Source of the DNA: an uncultured Oscillospiraceae bacterium
Lineage (GTDB): Bacteria; Bacillota; Clostridia; Oscillospirales; Ruminococcaceae
Assembly (NCBI GenBank): GCA_904397845.1
Contig: CAJFOX010000011.1
Span: forward strand, 1 to 64,000
Direction of reading: 5' to 3'
DNA length: 64,000 nucleotides
The notes below the pieces were generated by a model that saw only the letters and a list, made by a program, of their open reading frames with translations, was not told the origin of the DNA and did not search any database. The position numbers and the translations under genes are program-made. Every line of letters begins with the position of its first letter. Positions within the stretch are counted from its first letter, which is position 1. This document shows, in pieces, positions 55,597-63,640 of this stretch.

Positions 55597-57073
55597 TGGC
55601 AATCTCCTTTAACTGTTCCCAGTCGCATTTTCCGTTTTCATTCAAAGGAAAAGCTTTTACCAGACGAATCGACGGGCACATATAATCGGGGAGCCGGTGT
55701 GCCAGAAGCGCCCGGATTTCTGCTTCTGTCCGATTTTCACCCGGCCGCAGGATGACAAACGCTACCAGCCGGAGTATCCTTCCATCTTCGGCCTCCTGGC
55801 ATACGACGGCGGCCTGTTCAACGCCGGGCAAAGCTTGCAGGTTTTTTTCCACATCCTGCAACTCTACCCGATATCCCCGTATTTTCACCTGCCGATCCCG
55901 GCGCCCCGCGCAATATAGAACGCCGTTTTTAAGCCAGCCCATATCTCCCGTATGATAGCATCTTTTTCCATCCTGTATCCCGAATGAATGGGACAGATCC
56001 GATGCAGTATATCCCGCCGCAACACTATCACCCAGGATGACGATTTCTCCCATCTCCCCCTCCACCGCTGGGATTCCGTCCTTTTCAATGCGGATTTCCA
56101 CTCCAGTTTTCGGTTTTCCCACTGGCAAAAGCGGCAATTGTACCTCTTTTGGCCCAATTTCGGCGGACGTTACCGCAACCGTGCACTCTGTTGGACCATA
56201 AGCGTTGAGAATCCGGATGCCGGGAAACCGCTCCAGAAGTTTTCGTGCCGTAATAGGCGAAAGCGATTCTCCGCAAAAAAATATTGCGTTTAAATCAGGC
56301 AGCCGGGTCTTGCAAAAACTTTTGTCTGCTAATAAAAGCGATGCGAAAGACGGGGTCGTTACCATCAGTTCCCCTCTGCTGTGCTCCAGCCTTGAAAAAA
56401 GCAACGGATAGTTTTTCTGGGTCTGGCGGCAGATAACATATTCTTCTGCGCCCCAGGCAAAGGCCGGCCATAAATCTGCAACCGACAAGTCGAAGGAAAA
56501 GGCCGCCTGGTTTATGATCACCGCCGGAGGATTGGGAAACAGTTCTGTCATCCAGCTTCCGAAAGAATCCAAATTGCCACAGGTGACCCGTACGCCTTTT
56601 GGGCTTCCTGTGCTGCCCGAGGTATAGATGATATAAAAAATCTCATCGTCACTCCTCTTTGGATACGGCAGTTGCGTATCCGAACCGTCCGACTCTTCAA
56701 GGCAGATCTTTTCCAGTTTTTCTAGAGACAATTTCGCGATCCCAGGGCAGTCAAGGTGCTCTACAGCCAGTACCGCCTGCGGACGGGCTGACGCCAGAAT
56801 CGCTTTTATCCTTTTGAAAGGAGCGGCCTGGTCTACAGGAACAAACGGGAAGCCGCCAAACGCACAGGCCAAAAGCGCTGCTGCCATCATCGGCTGCTTA
56901 TGCCCGTAAACCAGAATCGCTTCTCCCTGCCGAAAATTCTTTTTCAAATAAGCGCACAGCCTGCCTGTCCACTGCCCAAGCTGCCGGTAACTGATCCGCT
57001 CTCCCTCGCAGCAATAGGCCGGAGTTTCTCCTTTTTCCCGCAGGTTCTTCCATATTTTCCCCAGTAATATCAT
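55553..57073 (-). CDS. DltA-like D-alanine--carrier ligase
   Basis: A 506-residue adenylation enzyme of the DltA type. Core motifs: P-loop TSGSTGSPKG at 151-160, FSFDLSV with Asp195 that binds the substrate amine, FFCGE with Cys267, the residue that selects D- over L-Ala in characterised DltA, AYGPTE at 291-296, YHTGDMG, and the C-terminal catalytic Lys in LNENGKCDW. D-Ala is thus the likely substrate, by homology. It overlaps vanW by 4 nt and the carrier gene by 44 bp. A stand-alone NRPS adenylation enzyme is the alternative. Confidence 0.85.
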   Translation of the reverse strand: MILLGKIWKNLREKGETPAYCCEGERISYRQLGQWTGRLCAYLKKNFRQGEAILVYGHKQPMMAAALLACAFGGFPFVPVDQAAPFKRIKAILASARPQAVLAVEHLDCPGIAKLSLEKLEKICLEESDGSDTQLPYPKRSDDEIFYIIYTSGSTGSPKGVRVTCGNLDSFGSWMTELFPNPPAVIINQAAFSFDLSVADLWPAFAWGAEEYVICRQTQKNYPLLFSRLEHSRGELMVTTPSFASLLLADKSFCKTRLPDLNAIFFCGESLSPITARKLLERFPGIRILNAYGPTECTVAVTSAEIGPKEVQLPLLPVGKPKTGVEIRIEKDGIPAVEGEMGEIVILGDSVAAGYTASDLSHSFGIQDGKRCYHTGDMGWLKNGVLYCAGRRDRQVKIRGYRVELQDVEKNLQALPGVEQAAVVCQEAEDGRILRLVAFVILRPGENRTEAEIRALLAHRLPDYMCPSIRLVKAFPLNENGKCDWEQLKEIANGRSDFKDHSDDRE

Positions 57074-57897
57074 ATCCGGAGCTCCTCCTGAGGGATCAGC
57101 GCCGGATCAAACAGTACTTTGGAATGATTTTGCAAAATCAAGTTCTTTTGCAGCTCTTCTCCGTCCGAAGCCGATACGATCTGATAAACCAGGCTGTTGC
57201 GGTAATAACCGTCTGGCTCTTTGGAATAATGATGGTTCTCTTCTTTGATCCGATACCGTTCTTGCAATGCTGAAGTGGAACGGATTTCCCCCATCAGCAT
57301 GCTATCCTGGAGCCAAACCTTTATCTGCACTGGATACGGCGTTGTGTTTTGAAAGCGGTAGTCACAGTTTTTGTAAACAATAGAAGTCCCAGTTCCAAAA
57401 GGGACCCTCCTGCCCGCGTCCGGAAAAAGAGCGTCGCTGTGATGATGCAGCTCTGTCACCTTCATCGGCGTATGTAAAACCATATAATGAATCAGATTGG
57501 CAAGCTGGCACAATCCTCCGGCAACCCCTTTTCCCAGGTGGCCGCTCGAAATCACCAAGCCATCCAGATATCCCTTTTTCCGGGTCGGCCGGCCAATCAG
57601 CGCCCACAGCGAAAAAATCTCGCCAGGGGCGATGAGAATACCATCAATCTGTGCGGTGGCCAGCCTAAGATTTTGAACCTTATTTCGCTGCAGCTGCATG
57701 TCAACTCCCGCCAGCGGCCGGAGCATCATGGACATATGACTTTTCCAGACACAGGGAAGCGTCTTTTCCGAAAATGTTTTTGCGAAATGGTTCCCGTAAA
57801 GCCAATCCCGAAAGGTGCGCTTGCAATTTTCTTTCCAAAGGGAAATCTCATAGCATACCGGCCCGTATTCGCAAAACAGCTTTCTGCGTTTCCTCAC
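57070..57897 (-). CDS. VanW-family protein
   Basis: A 275-residue protein with the VanW domain over about residues 65-205: NLRLATAQIDGILIAPGEIFS, GVAGGLCQLANLIHYMV and ELHHHSDALFPDAGRRVPFGTG. VanW was first seen next to vancomycin-resistance genes; its biochemical role is still unclear and it is common in Gram-positive wall contexts. No signal peptide is seen. The start is taken as GTG at 57897 with a weak site, so it is uncertain. It opens the dltA-like cassette and overlaps it by ATGA. Confidence 0.85.
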   Translation of the reverse strand: MRKRRKLFCEYGPVCYEISLWKENCKRTFRDWLYGNHFAKTFSEKTLPCVWKSHMSMMLRPLAGVDMQLQRNKVQNLRLATAQIDGILIAPGEIFSLWALIGRPTRKKGYLDGLVISSGHLGKGVAGGLCQLANLIHYMVLHTPMKVTELHHHSDALFPDAGRRVPFGTGTSIVYKNCDYRFQNTTPYPVQIKVWLQDSMLMGEIRSTSALQERYRIKEENHHYSKEPDGYYRNSLVYQIVSASDGEELQKNLILQNHSKVLFDPALIPQEELRI

Positions 57898-57977
57898 CTA
57901 ATCACGCGCCTTTCACGCAAAGTTCACCTTTTTATCACATAAAGAAAAAATTTCTCCTACAATCGTCATTAAATCTT

Positions 57978-58005
57978 ATTATATGCTTTCCGTTTTGATT
58001 GTCAA
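57978..58005 (-). promoter_or_regulatory. SigA-type promoter of the vanW cassette
   Basis: On the minus strand TTGACA (58005-58000), 16-bp spacer, TATAAT (57983-57978). The -35 box contains the TGA stop codon of yunB. Confidence 0.82.
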
Positions 58006-58658
58006 GCACCGTCAGCCGCCCCTCCAATTCCAATGCTACCAAAAAATTCCGGCACTTCCCCAACGATCACCGTTTGTCCCAACTCCATATTGGTTGATAC
58101 TTGGGTCCGCATTGAAAAACCTGGGATTACGGCAGAAATTTCCATATCGATCTGCAGATAAACCCGATGAAGCGTTTGGTTTACACCGGCCTGGGTAAAT
58201 TCATGATACAGGTTTGTCATGACCACTGACTCTGGCAACAGCCGGAACGAAACAGACGGTCCCCGTCCCGAAAGGATTTTCAGCCCCGTCAAGGAACCCA
58301 AAGGAATGGATAATCTGTGGGAAGATAATTCCTGCAGGCGTTCTCCCACTTGCTCTGTAATGGCGCTTTTGATTTGATTGAGCAATACAGTATCTGCCTG
58401 TAAAGCGGTGATTCTGCCGGTGCCATCCCGCGTCAGATGAATCATCTGATGGTAAGTAACACCCAGACGTTCCAGCTCCTCTGCTACAGTCTGGTTGATC
58501 GCTGCCGTCACCAATACCCTTGACTGATAGGAAAGCCTCTCTTCCACAGTCGGCTCAATCCAGGAACGAATTCCCAGAATCAGGAAAAGAAGTAAGAGAA
58601 AAAACAAAATCATTCGGAAAAGTATTTTACGTGTTTTTCTTTTTTTTGCCCGCAACAT
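58002..58658 (-). CDS. yunB: Sporulation protein YunB
   Basis: A 218-residue protein of the YunB family, SigmaE-dependent and required for normal spores in Bacillus. It has an N-terminal basic stretch, one membrane helix (residues 13-30) and an outer domain with the family segments NQTVAEEL, IPLGSLTGLKILSGRGPSV and TLHRVYLQIDMEISAVIPG. GGAGTGGG precedes the ATG. Its stop codon lies inside the promoter of the vanW cassette. Confidence 0.92.
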   Translation of the reverse strand: MLRAKKRKTRKILFRMILFFLLLLFLILGIRSWIEPTVEERLSYQSRVLVTAAINQTVAEELERLGVTYHQMIHLTRDGTGRITALQADTVLLNQIKSAITEQVGERLQELSSHRLSIPLGSLTGLKILSGRGPSVSFRLLPESVVMTNLYHEFTQAGVNQTLHRVYLQIDMEISAVIPGFSMRTQVSTNMELGQTVIVGEVPEFFGSIGIGGAADGA

Positions 58659-58718
58659 GCACCCACTCCCCTTTTTTCAGTATATGAGGAAAAAAGCTCT
58701 CTGTGCCCTATTTATGCA

Positions 58719-58751
58719 AAAAAGGAAAACGCAAAAAGCGCTTTCCTTTTT
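58719..58751. terminator. Second inverted repeat between the XRE gene and yunB
   Basis: AAAAAGGAAAACGC and GCGCTTTCCTTTTT pair with one mismatch around a short A-rich loop. Confidence 0.6.
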
Positions 58752-58767
58752 GGGGAGGGATATGCTC

Positions 58768-58799
58768 GAAAAACTACCGGATAAAATTTTTTATCCGGC
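58768..58799 (-). terminator. Terminator of the membrane-anchored XRE gene
   Basis: On the minus strand CCGGATAAAA pairs with TTTTATCCGG, two bases apart, followed by T5 after a short gap. Confidence 0.75.
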
Positions 58800-58801
58800 T
58801 T

Positions 58802-60058
58802 TTATTTGGTGGGATAGGTAATCTCCGTATCCGTTGGCCTGTCATATCCGTCATTTCCTGCAGCTTCCAGTACATATGGTATTTGCCGGTAACAAATACC
58901 AAAACGATCGATCACGGTTACTTCTATTTCAATTTTCTGCCATTCCCCCTCAGAAAACCGCTCTTCCATTGGCACCGACGCAGTGACAGTGAAAGCGCTA
59001 TAAACTGGAGTTTCATTCCCGTTTTCATAATCTGGCTTTGGCCCATTTTCGTAAAAATCCAGTTCATATTCCCGATAAACTTTGCCGTCTTTGATCAAAC
59101 GCACTGTCCCCCCATCCGGATAGTTCGCCAAAGCACGGTATTCGGTGCTGTCATTTATTTGCGCTTCCACCTCCAGCGAACCATTCAGCGACAGCGTCGA
59201 CGACAGATCCCCAATGGCATAGCGTGACATATCGCCCTGGAAGGTAGAATAGATCGACAGCAAATAATCATCCAGCCCATAAATCGTTTCCAGCGCCTCA
59301 TTGGTTCTTTCGTCACCATTCAAAAAAGTCACCTGCACGCGAACCTCGTGAGACAATGGCAGATCGGCAGATCCTTCAAAGGCCCCTCCTCCCGTTCTGG
59401 ACAATTCCTGTGTAAACGGCTCAAAATCCGGACCCGTAAAAGAAAGAACCGCTGTTGTATCTGCCGTGCTGTTTTTCGGCGTAACCGTGAACTTTGCTTT
59501 TACCCGCTGGCTGATCGGCTGCAGGCTGATCACATCATAATGGTAATCGGACACAATACTCGACTGGCTTTCTAGGCTTTGCTCTATGCTTGCGCGCAGG
59601 GAGGAAATTGCCGTCGACCACTCAGATTTTACACCCAAAAGGCTGCTCTGGACATCTGCCAGGCGGCTGTCCAAATTTTTGATTTGAGCCTGCAGGCAAA
59701 TAGTAATTAGAGCCAGCGCCAGGATGAAGCCTGAAACAGTAAAGATAAAAATCCAGTTTCTTTGTTTTTTCAGTTTGCCTTCTCCTGATTCCGTCTGTTT
59801 CTCTGCGTTTTTTTCCGGCTGCTCGAAAAGGAATGCCCCCTCTGTCTTTTTGGGGCTGCTTTCTTCCAGCTGCAGCAGCTCATTTAAGGAAACTCCAAAG
59901 ATGCGGCTCAGTTCCTTCAACTTTTCCAATTCCGGCACCGCCTGGCCAGATTCCCATTTCGAAACCGCCTGGCGGGATACGCCCAATTTTTCTCCCAATT
60001 CCTCTTGAGAGAATCCATGCTTTTTTCTCAATGCTGCAATTTGCGCCGCCAATTCCAA
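58802..60058 (-). CDS. XRE-family regulator with membrane anchor and outer domain
   Basis: A 418-residue one-component membrane regulator. Residues 5-62 form an XRE helix-turn-helix (LGEKLGVSRQAVSKWESGQ). A charged linker leads to a membrane helix at about residues 101-122 (WIFIFTVSGFILALALITI), then a short coiled-coil-like stretch and beta-rich outer domains rich in Ser, Thr and Gly. It probably couples a surface signal to transcription; ligand and targets are unknown. The start is TTG at 60058 with GGGGAGG 6-7 nt upstream. Confidence 0.85.
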   Translation of the reverse strand: MELAAQIAALRKKHGFSQEELGEKLGVSRQAVSKWESGQAVPELEKLKELSRIFGVSLNELLQLEESSPKKTEGAFLFEQPEKNAEKQTESGEGKLKKQRNWIFIFTVSGFILALALITICLQAQIKNLDSRLADVQSSLLGVKSEWSTAISSLRASIEQSLESQSSIVSDYHYDVISLQPISQRVKAKFTVTPKNSTADTTAVLSFTGPDFEPFTQELSRTGGGAFEGSADLPLSHEVRVQVTFLNGDERTNEALETIYGLDDYLLSIYSTFQGDMSRYAIGDLSSTLSLNGSLEVEAQINDSTEYRALANYPDGGTVRLIKDGKVYREYELDFYENGPKPDYENGNETPVYSAFTVTASVPMEERFSEGEWQKIEIEVTVIDRFGICYRQIPYVLEAAGNDGYDRPTDTEITYPTK

Positions 60059-60221
60059 AATATCCTCCCCTTTCTTTTCCTTCTTACTTTACCAAATACC
60101 GCCCCTTTTGACCACCAACCAGCGCTTTCTTTTTGTCAACCCATGGTTGCGTACAATTGTTTCAAGCTTTTTCTTGCCTCGTCCATTGCAGAAAAAACAT
60201 ACCACTATGACCGAACGGAAA

Positions 60222-60250
60222 TTGCGTTAATATGGCAAAGGTGGTATACT
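60222..60250 (+). promoter_or_regulatory. SigA-type promoter of gph
   Basis: TTGCGT (60222-60227), 17-bp spacer, TATACT (60245-60250), 30 bp before the gene. Confidence 0.75.
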
Positions 60251-60279
60251 GAGGTGAAAAGATTTTAGGGGATGAAAAA

Positions 60280-60936
60280 ATGAAAAAGCTGGTTCTTTTC
60301 GATTTGGACGGCACTCTGATCAATTCTATCGACGATCTTGCCGACAGCACCAACTATGCTCTCCAGCAGTGCGGCCTGCCCCTACATACGGTGGATGAAT
60401 ACAAATACTTTGTGGGGAACAGTGTTGACCCGTTGATTCGACGCGCTCTGCCGGAAGAAGAAAAAGAGAATCAAGAACTGTTCGATCGTGTCAAAAAAAT
60501 CTACTTGTCCTATTATGCCGCTCACAGCAAGGACAAAACCCGTCCTTATCCCGGCATTTCTGATCTTCTGTCCCGGTGTAACAAAGCGGGTGTGCTGGTT
60601 GCGGTAGTTTCGAATAAGCCGGACGATATCACAGCGGATGTTGTACGATACTATTTCCCGCAGATTCATTTCGCCGCTACGATGGGGCCAAAAGAGGGAA
60701 TTCCCAAAAAGCCGGATCCCGCCGGTGTACGGGAGGTCCTTCGCATAACCGGAATTGCTTTGGAGGATGCGCTGTATGTAGGCGATACCTGGGTAGATAT
60801 GCAGACGGCCCAAAACAGCGGTGTGCAGTCCTGCGGGGTTCTGTGGGGTTTTCGAACCCGTCAGGAGCTTGTGGAAAATCACGCCGATTTTATTGCTGCC
60901 AACGCTGCGGAATTGGCTGAAATAATTTTCAAATAA
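60280..60936 (+). CDS. gph: HAD hydrolase, phosphoglycolate phosphatase-like
   Basis: A 218-residue HAD phosphatase: motif I FDLDGTLINS at residues 6-15 with nucleophile Asp7, a helical cap (16-85), motif II VVSNKP, the motif III Lys in KKPDPAGV, and motif IV YVGDTWVDMQTA. The pattern is that of Gph, which removes 2-phosphoglycolate, but other small phosphates are possible. AGGGGATG precedes the ATG. The gene ends 4 bp before the promoter of the T-box unit. Confidence 0.85.
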   Translation: MKKLVLFDLDGTLINSIDDLADSTNYALQQCGLPLHTVDEYKYFVGNSVDPLIRRALPEEEKENQELFDRVKKIYLSYYAAHSKDKTRPYPGISDLLSRCNKAGVLVAVVSNKPDDITADVVRYYFPQIHFAATMGPKEGIPKKPDPAGVREVLRITGIALEDALYVGDTWVDMQTAQNSGVQSCGVLWGFRTRQELVENHADFIAANAAELAEIIFK

Positions 60937-60939
60937 GGC

Positions 60940-60968
60940 TTGACAAATTCTTTGAGAATCATTATAAT
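60940..60968 (+). promoter_or_regulatory. SigA-type promoter of the T-box unit
   Basis: TTGACA (60940-60945), 17-bp spacer, TATAAT (60963-60968); both boxes are perfect. Confidence 0.9.
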
Positions 60969-60974
60969 GCTGTT

Positions 60975-61252
60975 AATTTGATATGACACCATAAAGGCAA
61001 TGACGGAGACAAGCCTTTTCAGGCATCCTTTTCAGAGAGCTGCCGGTCGCTGCAAGGCAGTAAGGATCGAACAGGCAAATCCCTCCCAAGCCAAGGCACC
61101 AAAGCGTATCTTCGCGTGAGTAGATGTCCTTCGTAAGGCTGCGTTAAAGCCAGGGGTTTGTTGGAACCCTGCAAAGAGGCATGATTTTGTGCAATTTGGG
61201 TGGTAACGCGGGTTGAAGCTCGTCCCATGTCGGGGCGGGCTTTTATTTTTTT
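60975..61252 (+). promoter_or_regulatory. T-box leader with terminator
   Basis: Stem I with its AG-bulge and distal parts is visible (CAGAGAGCTGCCGGTCGCTG near 61031, closing GGCAGT, then ATCCTT/AAGGAT). The T-box itself is GGGTGGTAACGCGG at 61198-61211, and a terminator stem AGCTCGTCCC/GGGGCGGGCT with Ts ends near 61252. In TGGT the variable base is T, which would pair with a tRNA whose discriminator base is A. The specifier codon could not be assigned with confidence. Uncharged tRNA should turn on the two genes below. Confidence 0.9.
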
Positions 61253-61276
61253 ATTTTGATTTGGAGGGACCATATT

Positions 61277-61849
61277 ATGGAAGCAAAACTCGTTGAAATC
61301 GCAATGCGAATCCGGGAATTAAGAGAAATTCTGGAAATAGCGCCAGAGCAGGCGGCACAGGCTACCAATACCTCTGTTGAAGAATATCTTTCCTGTGAAA
61401 GCGGGCAGAAGGACTTTTCTTTTACTTTTTTGTATCAATGTGCCAAGCTGTTCGGCGTGGACATGGTCGAATTGGTAACCGGCGAAAATCCCCGCCTGAG
61501 CTTTTATTCCATTGTGCGAAAAGACGAAGGGCTGCCTATCAAACGGAGGGCAGGCTTCAACTATCAGCATCTTGCCTATCTATTTAAAAACAAAACCTGC
61601 GAGCCATTCCTCGTCACTGCACCTTATTCCGAATCAGAACAGGACCAGCCGCTCCACCTGTCATACCATAAAGGGCAGGAATTTGACTATATCCTGGAGG
61701 GGGATTTAAAGATCCAGTTAGAAGATCACTGCGAAATTCTTCATGCGGGCGACGCCATTTATTACGATTCCGGGCATGGACACGGCATGATTGCCACTGG
61801 AGGAAAAGAATGCCGGTTTATTGCAGTTGTGCTGAAGGAGGAGGAATAG
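61277..61849 (+). CDS. XRE regulator with C-terminal cupin domain
   Basis: A 190-residue protein. Residues 8-62 form a helix-turn-helix domain (IRELREILEIAPEQAAQATN, then YLSCESGQ). Residues 105-185 are a cupin with His in LHLSYHKGQEFDYILEG and HAGDAIYYDSGHGHGM, able to bind a metal or small ligand. Such proteins often regulate the adjacent acyl-CoA synthetase gene in Clostridia. ATG at 61277 has GGAGGGA 8 nt upstream, beyond the T-box terminator. It lies 3 bp before the synthetase gene. Confidence 0.9.
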   Translation: MEAKLVEIAMRIRELREILEIAPEQAAQATNTSVEEYLSCESGQKDFSFTFLYQCAKLFGVDMVELVTGENPRLSFYSIVRKDEGLPIKRRAGFNYQHLAYLFKNKTCEPFLVTAPYSESEQDQPLHLSYHKGQEFDYILEGDLKIQLEDHCEILHAGDAIYYDSGHGHGMIATGGKECRFIAVVLKEEE

Positions 61850-61852
61850 GCA

Positions 61853-63523
61853 ATGAAATCTGTAACGGTTGAAGATCTGTACGAGCGCTTTTGTGATGAG
61901 AGCTTCGACAAGCATGGGGTACTGAAGACTTTTCGCCCTATCTATGAAGAAAATTTTAATTTTGCTTACGACGTGGTAGACGAAATTGCCCGGCTGGAAC
62001 CGAACCGCCGCGCAATGATCTGGTGCAATGATCAGGGAGAGGAAAAAGTTTTTACTTTTGATGATATGCGCCGGTATTCCAATAAGGCTGCCAACCTGTT
62101 CATCAAGCATGGCATTCAAAAAGGCGATATGGTCATGCTGGTGCTCAAGCGTCATTACCAGTTCTGGTTCTCCATCCTGGCGCTGCATAAAATCGGCGCG
62201 GTCGCCATCCCCGCCACCAACCTGCTGACGAAAAAGGATTATGTCTACCGGTTTGAAGCCGCCGGCGTTACCTCCATCGTCGCTACCGCCACGGGCGACG
62301 TCGCACAGCATGTAGAAAGCGCCTGCGAGGAATACCATGGATTGACCTCCCGTTTTACCGCAATGGGCTCCCGCCCCGGTTGGATTGATTTCGATACCGA
62401 GCTGGAAGACATGCCGGATGAATTTCCCCGCGCTGACACCAAAGCGCTGGAGCCGATGCTGATGTATTTTTCTTCTGGCACGACCGGCTATCCTAAGATG
62501 GTCCTGCACGATTATACTTATGCTATCGGCCATTTGATCACAGCCAAATACTGGCATAATATCCCGTCCGATGGGCTGCACCTGACTGTATCCGACACTG
62601 GATGGGGCAAGGCGGTCTGGGGAAAGCTGTATGGCCAGTGGATGGTGGGCTGCACCGTCTTTGTCTATGATTACGAAAAATTCGTTCCGCATGACCTTCT
62701 GCAGCTGATCGAAAAATATCGTATTACCTCTTTCTGTGCACCGCCTACCATCTACCGTTTCTTTATCAAAGAGGGCATGGAAGGCTACGATCTGAGCTCG
62801 CTTAAGTATGCCACCACCGCAGGCGAAGCGCTCAATCCAGAAGTTTACAACCGTTTTTATGAGTATACCGGACTCAAATTGTATGAAGGCTTTGGGCAGA
62901 CCGAGACAACTCTGACCCTGGCCAATCTGGCGGGAACCACTCCAAAGCCGGGTTCCATGGGAAAACCTTCTCCCCTTTATGATATTGTGGTTGTAGATGA
63001 AAACGGCAAAGAGGTACAACCCGGGTTGGTCGGTGAAATCTGTGTGCGCACCCACGATGAAAAGCAAGTAGGCCTATTTATGGGATACTACCGGGATGAG
63101 GAAAAGACCCGGGAAGCCTGGCACGACGGCCTTTATCATACCGGCGATACCGCCTGGATGGACGAGGACGGCTACTACTGGTATGTGGGGCGCACCGATG
63201 ACGTTATCAAAGCTTCTGGATATCGCATTGGACCGTTTGAAATCGAAAGCGTGCTGATGGAGCATCCGGCTGTGCTGGAATGTGCGGTGACCGGCGCGCC
63301 CGATCCGGTGCGCGGACAGGTGGTCAAAGCCACCATTGTATTGACCAAAAATTATGTTCCTTCCGAGCAATTGGTAAAAGAACTGCAGACTTATGTAAAA
63401 AAACAGACCGCGCCATATAAGTATCCTCGCATTGTGGAATTCGTGGAGGAACTTCCAAAAACAATCAGCGGAAAGATCCGCCGGGTCGATATTCGGAAAG
63501 CCAGCGAAAAATCTAACCAATAA
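61853..63523 (+). CDS. AMP-dependent acyl-CoA synthetase (ACSM/acetyl-CoA-synthetase-like)
   Basis: A 556-residue adenylate-forming ligase. P-loop YFSSGTTGYPKM near residue 204, the substrate region TVSDTGWGKAVWGKLYGQW, YEGFGQTETT near 344, HTGDTAWMDEDGYYWYVGR and the catalytic Lys in PKTISGKIRR near 538 are all present. It joins a carboxylic acid to CoA with ATP; medium or branched-chain acids are plausible. T-box control suggests use or salvage of an amino-acid-derived acid, which is an inference. Translation is probably coupled to the cupin regulator. Confidence 0.92.
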   Translation: MKSVTVEDLYERFCDESFDKHGVLKTFRPIYEENFNFAYDVVDEIARLEPNRRAMIWCNDQGEEKVFTFDDMRRYSNKAANLFIKHGIQKGDMVMLVLKRHYQFWFSILALHKIGAVAIPATNLLTKKDYVYRFEAAGVTSIVATATGDVAQHVESACEEYHGLTSRFTAMGSRPGWIDFDTELEDMPDEFPRADTKALEPMLMYFSSGTTGYPKMVLHDYTYAIGHLITAKYWHNIPSDGLHLTVSDTGWGKAVWGKLYGQWMVGCTVFVYDYEKFVPHDLLQLIEKYRITSFCAPPTIYRFFIKEGMEGYDLSSLKYATTAGEALNPEVYNRFYEYTGLKLYEGFGQTETTLTLANLAGTTPKPGSMGKPSPLYDIVVVDENGKEVQPGLVGEICVRTHDEKQVGLFMGYYRDEEKTREAWHDGLYHTGDTAWMDEDGYYWYVGRTDDVIKASGYRIGPFEIESVLMEHPAVLECAVTGAPDPVRGQVVKATIVLTKNYVPSEQLVKELQTYVKKQTAPYKYPRIVEFVEELPKTISGKIRRVDIRKASEKSNQ

Positions 63524-63593
63524 TATACAAGTAATATACAAGACGGGTCAAATGAATGTTATAAAGCTCCGTTTTTGTTTGAAAAAATTTGCA

Positions 63594-63628
63594 GGGCGGC
63601 AACGGACGGTTCCGTTGCCGCTCTTTTT
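63594..63628 (+). terminator. Terminator of the acyl-CoA synthetase unit
   Basis: GCGGCAACGGA pairs perfectly with TCCGTTGCCGC around four bases, followed by T5. Confidence 0.9.
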
Positions 63629-63640
63629 ACAACATCAATA

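Noticed and set aside
61019..61273. An 84-codon minus-strand frame opposite the T-box region
   Set aside because: It is the complement of the T-box leader and has no support of its own.
61718..63067. A 449-codon minus-strand frame inside the acyl-CoA synthetase gene
   Set aside because: It is a shadow of codon bias on the opposite strand; every adenylation motif is on the plus strand.
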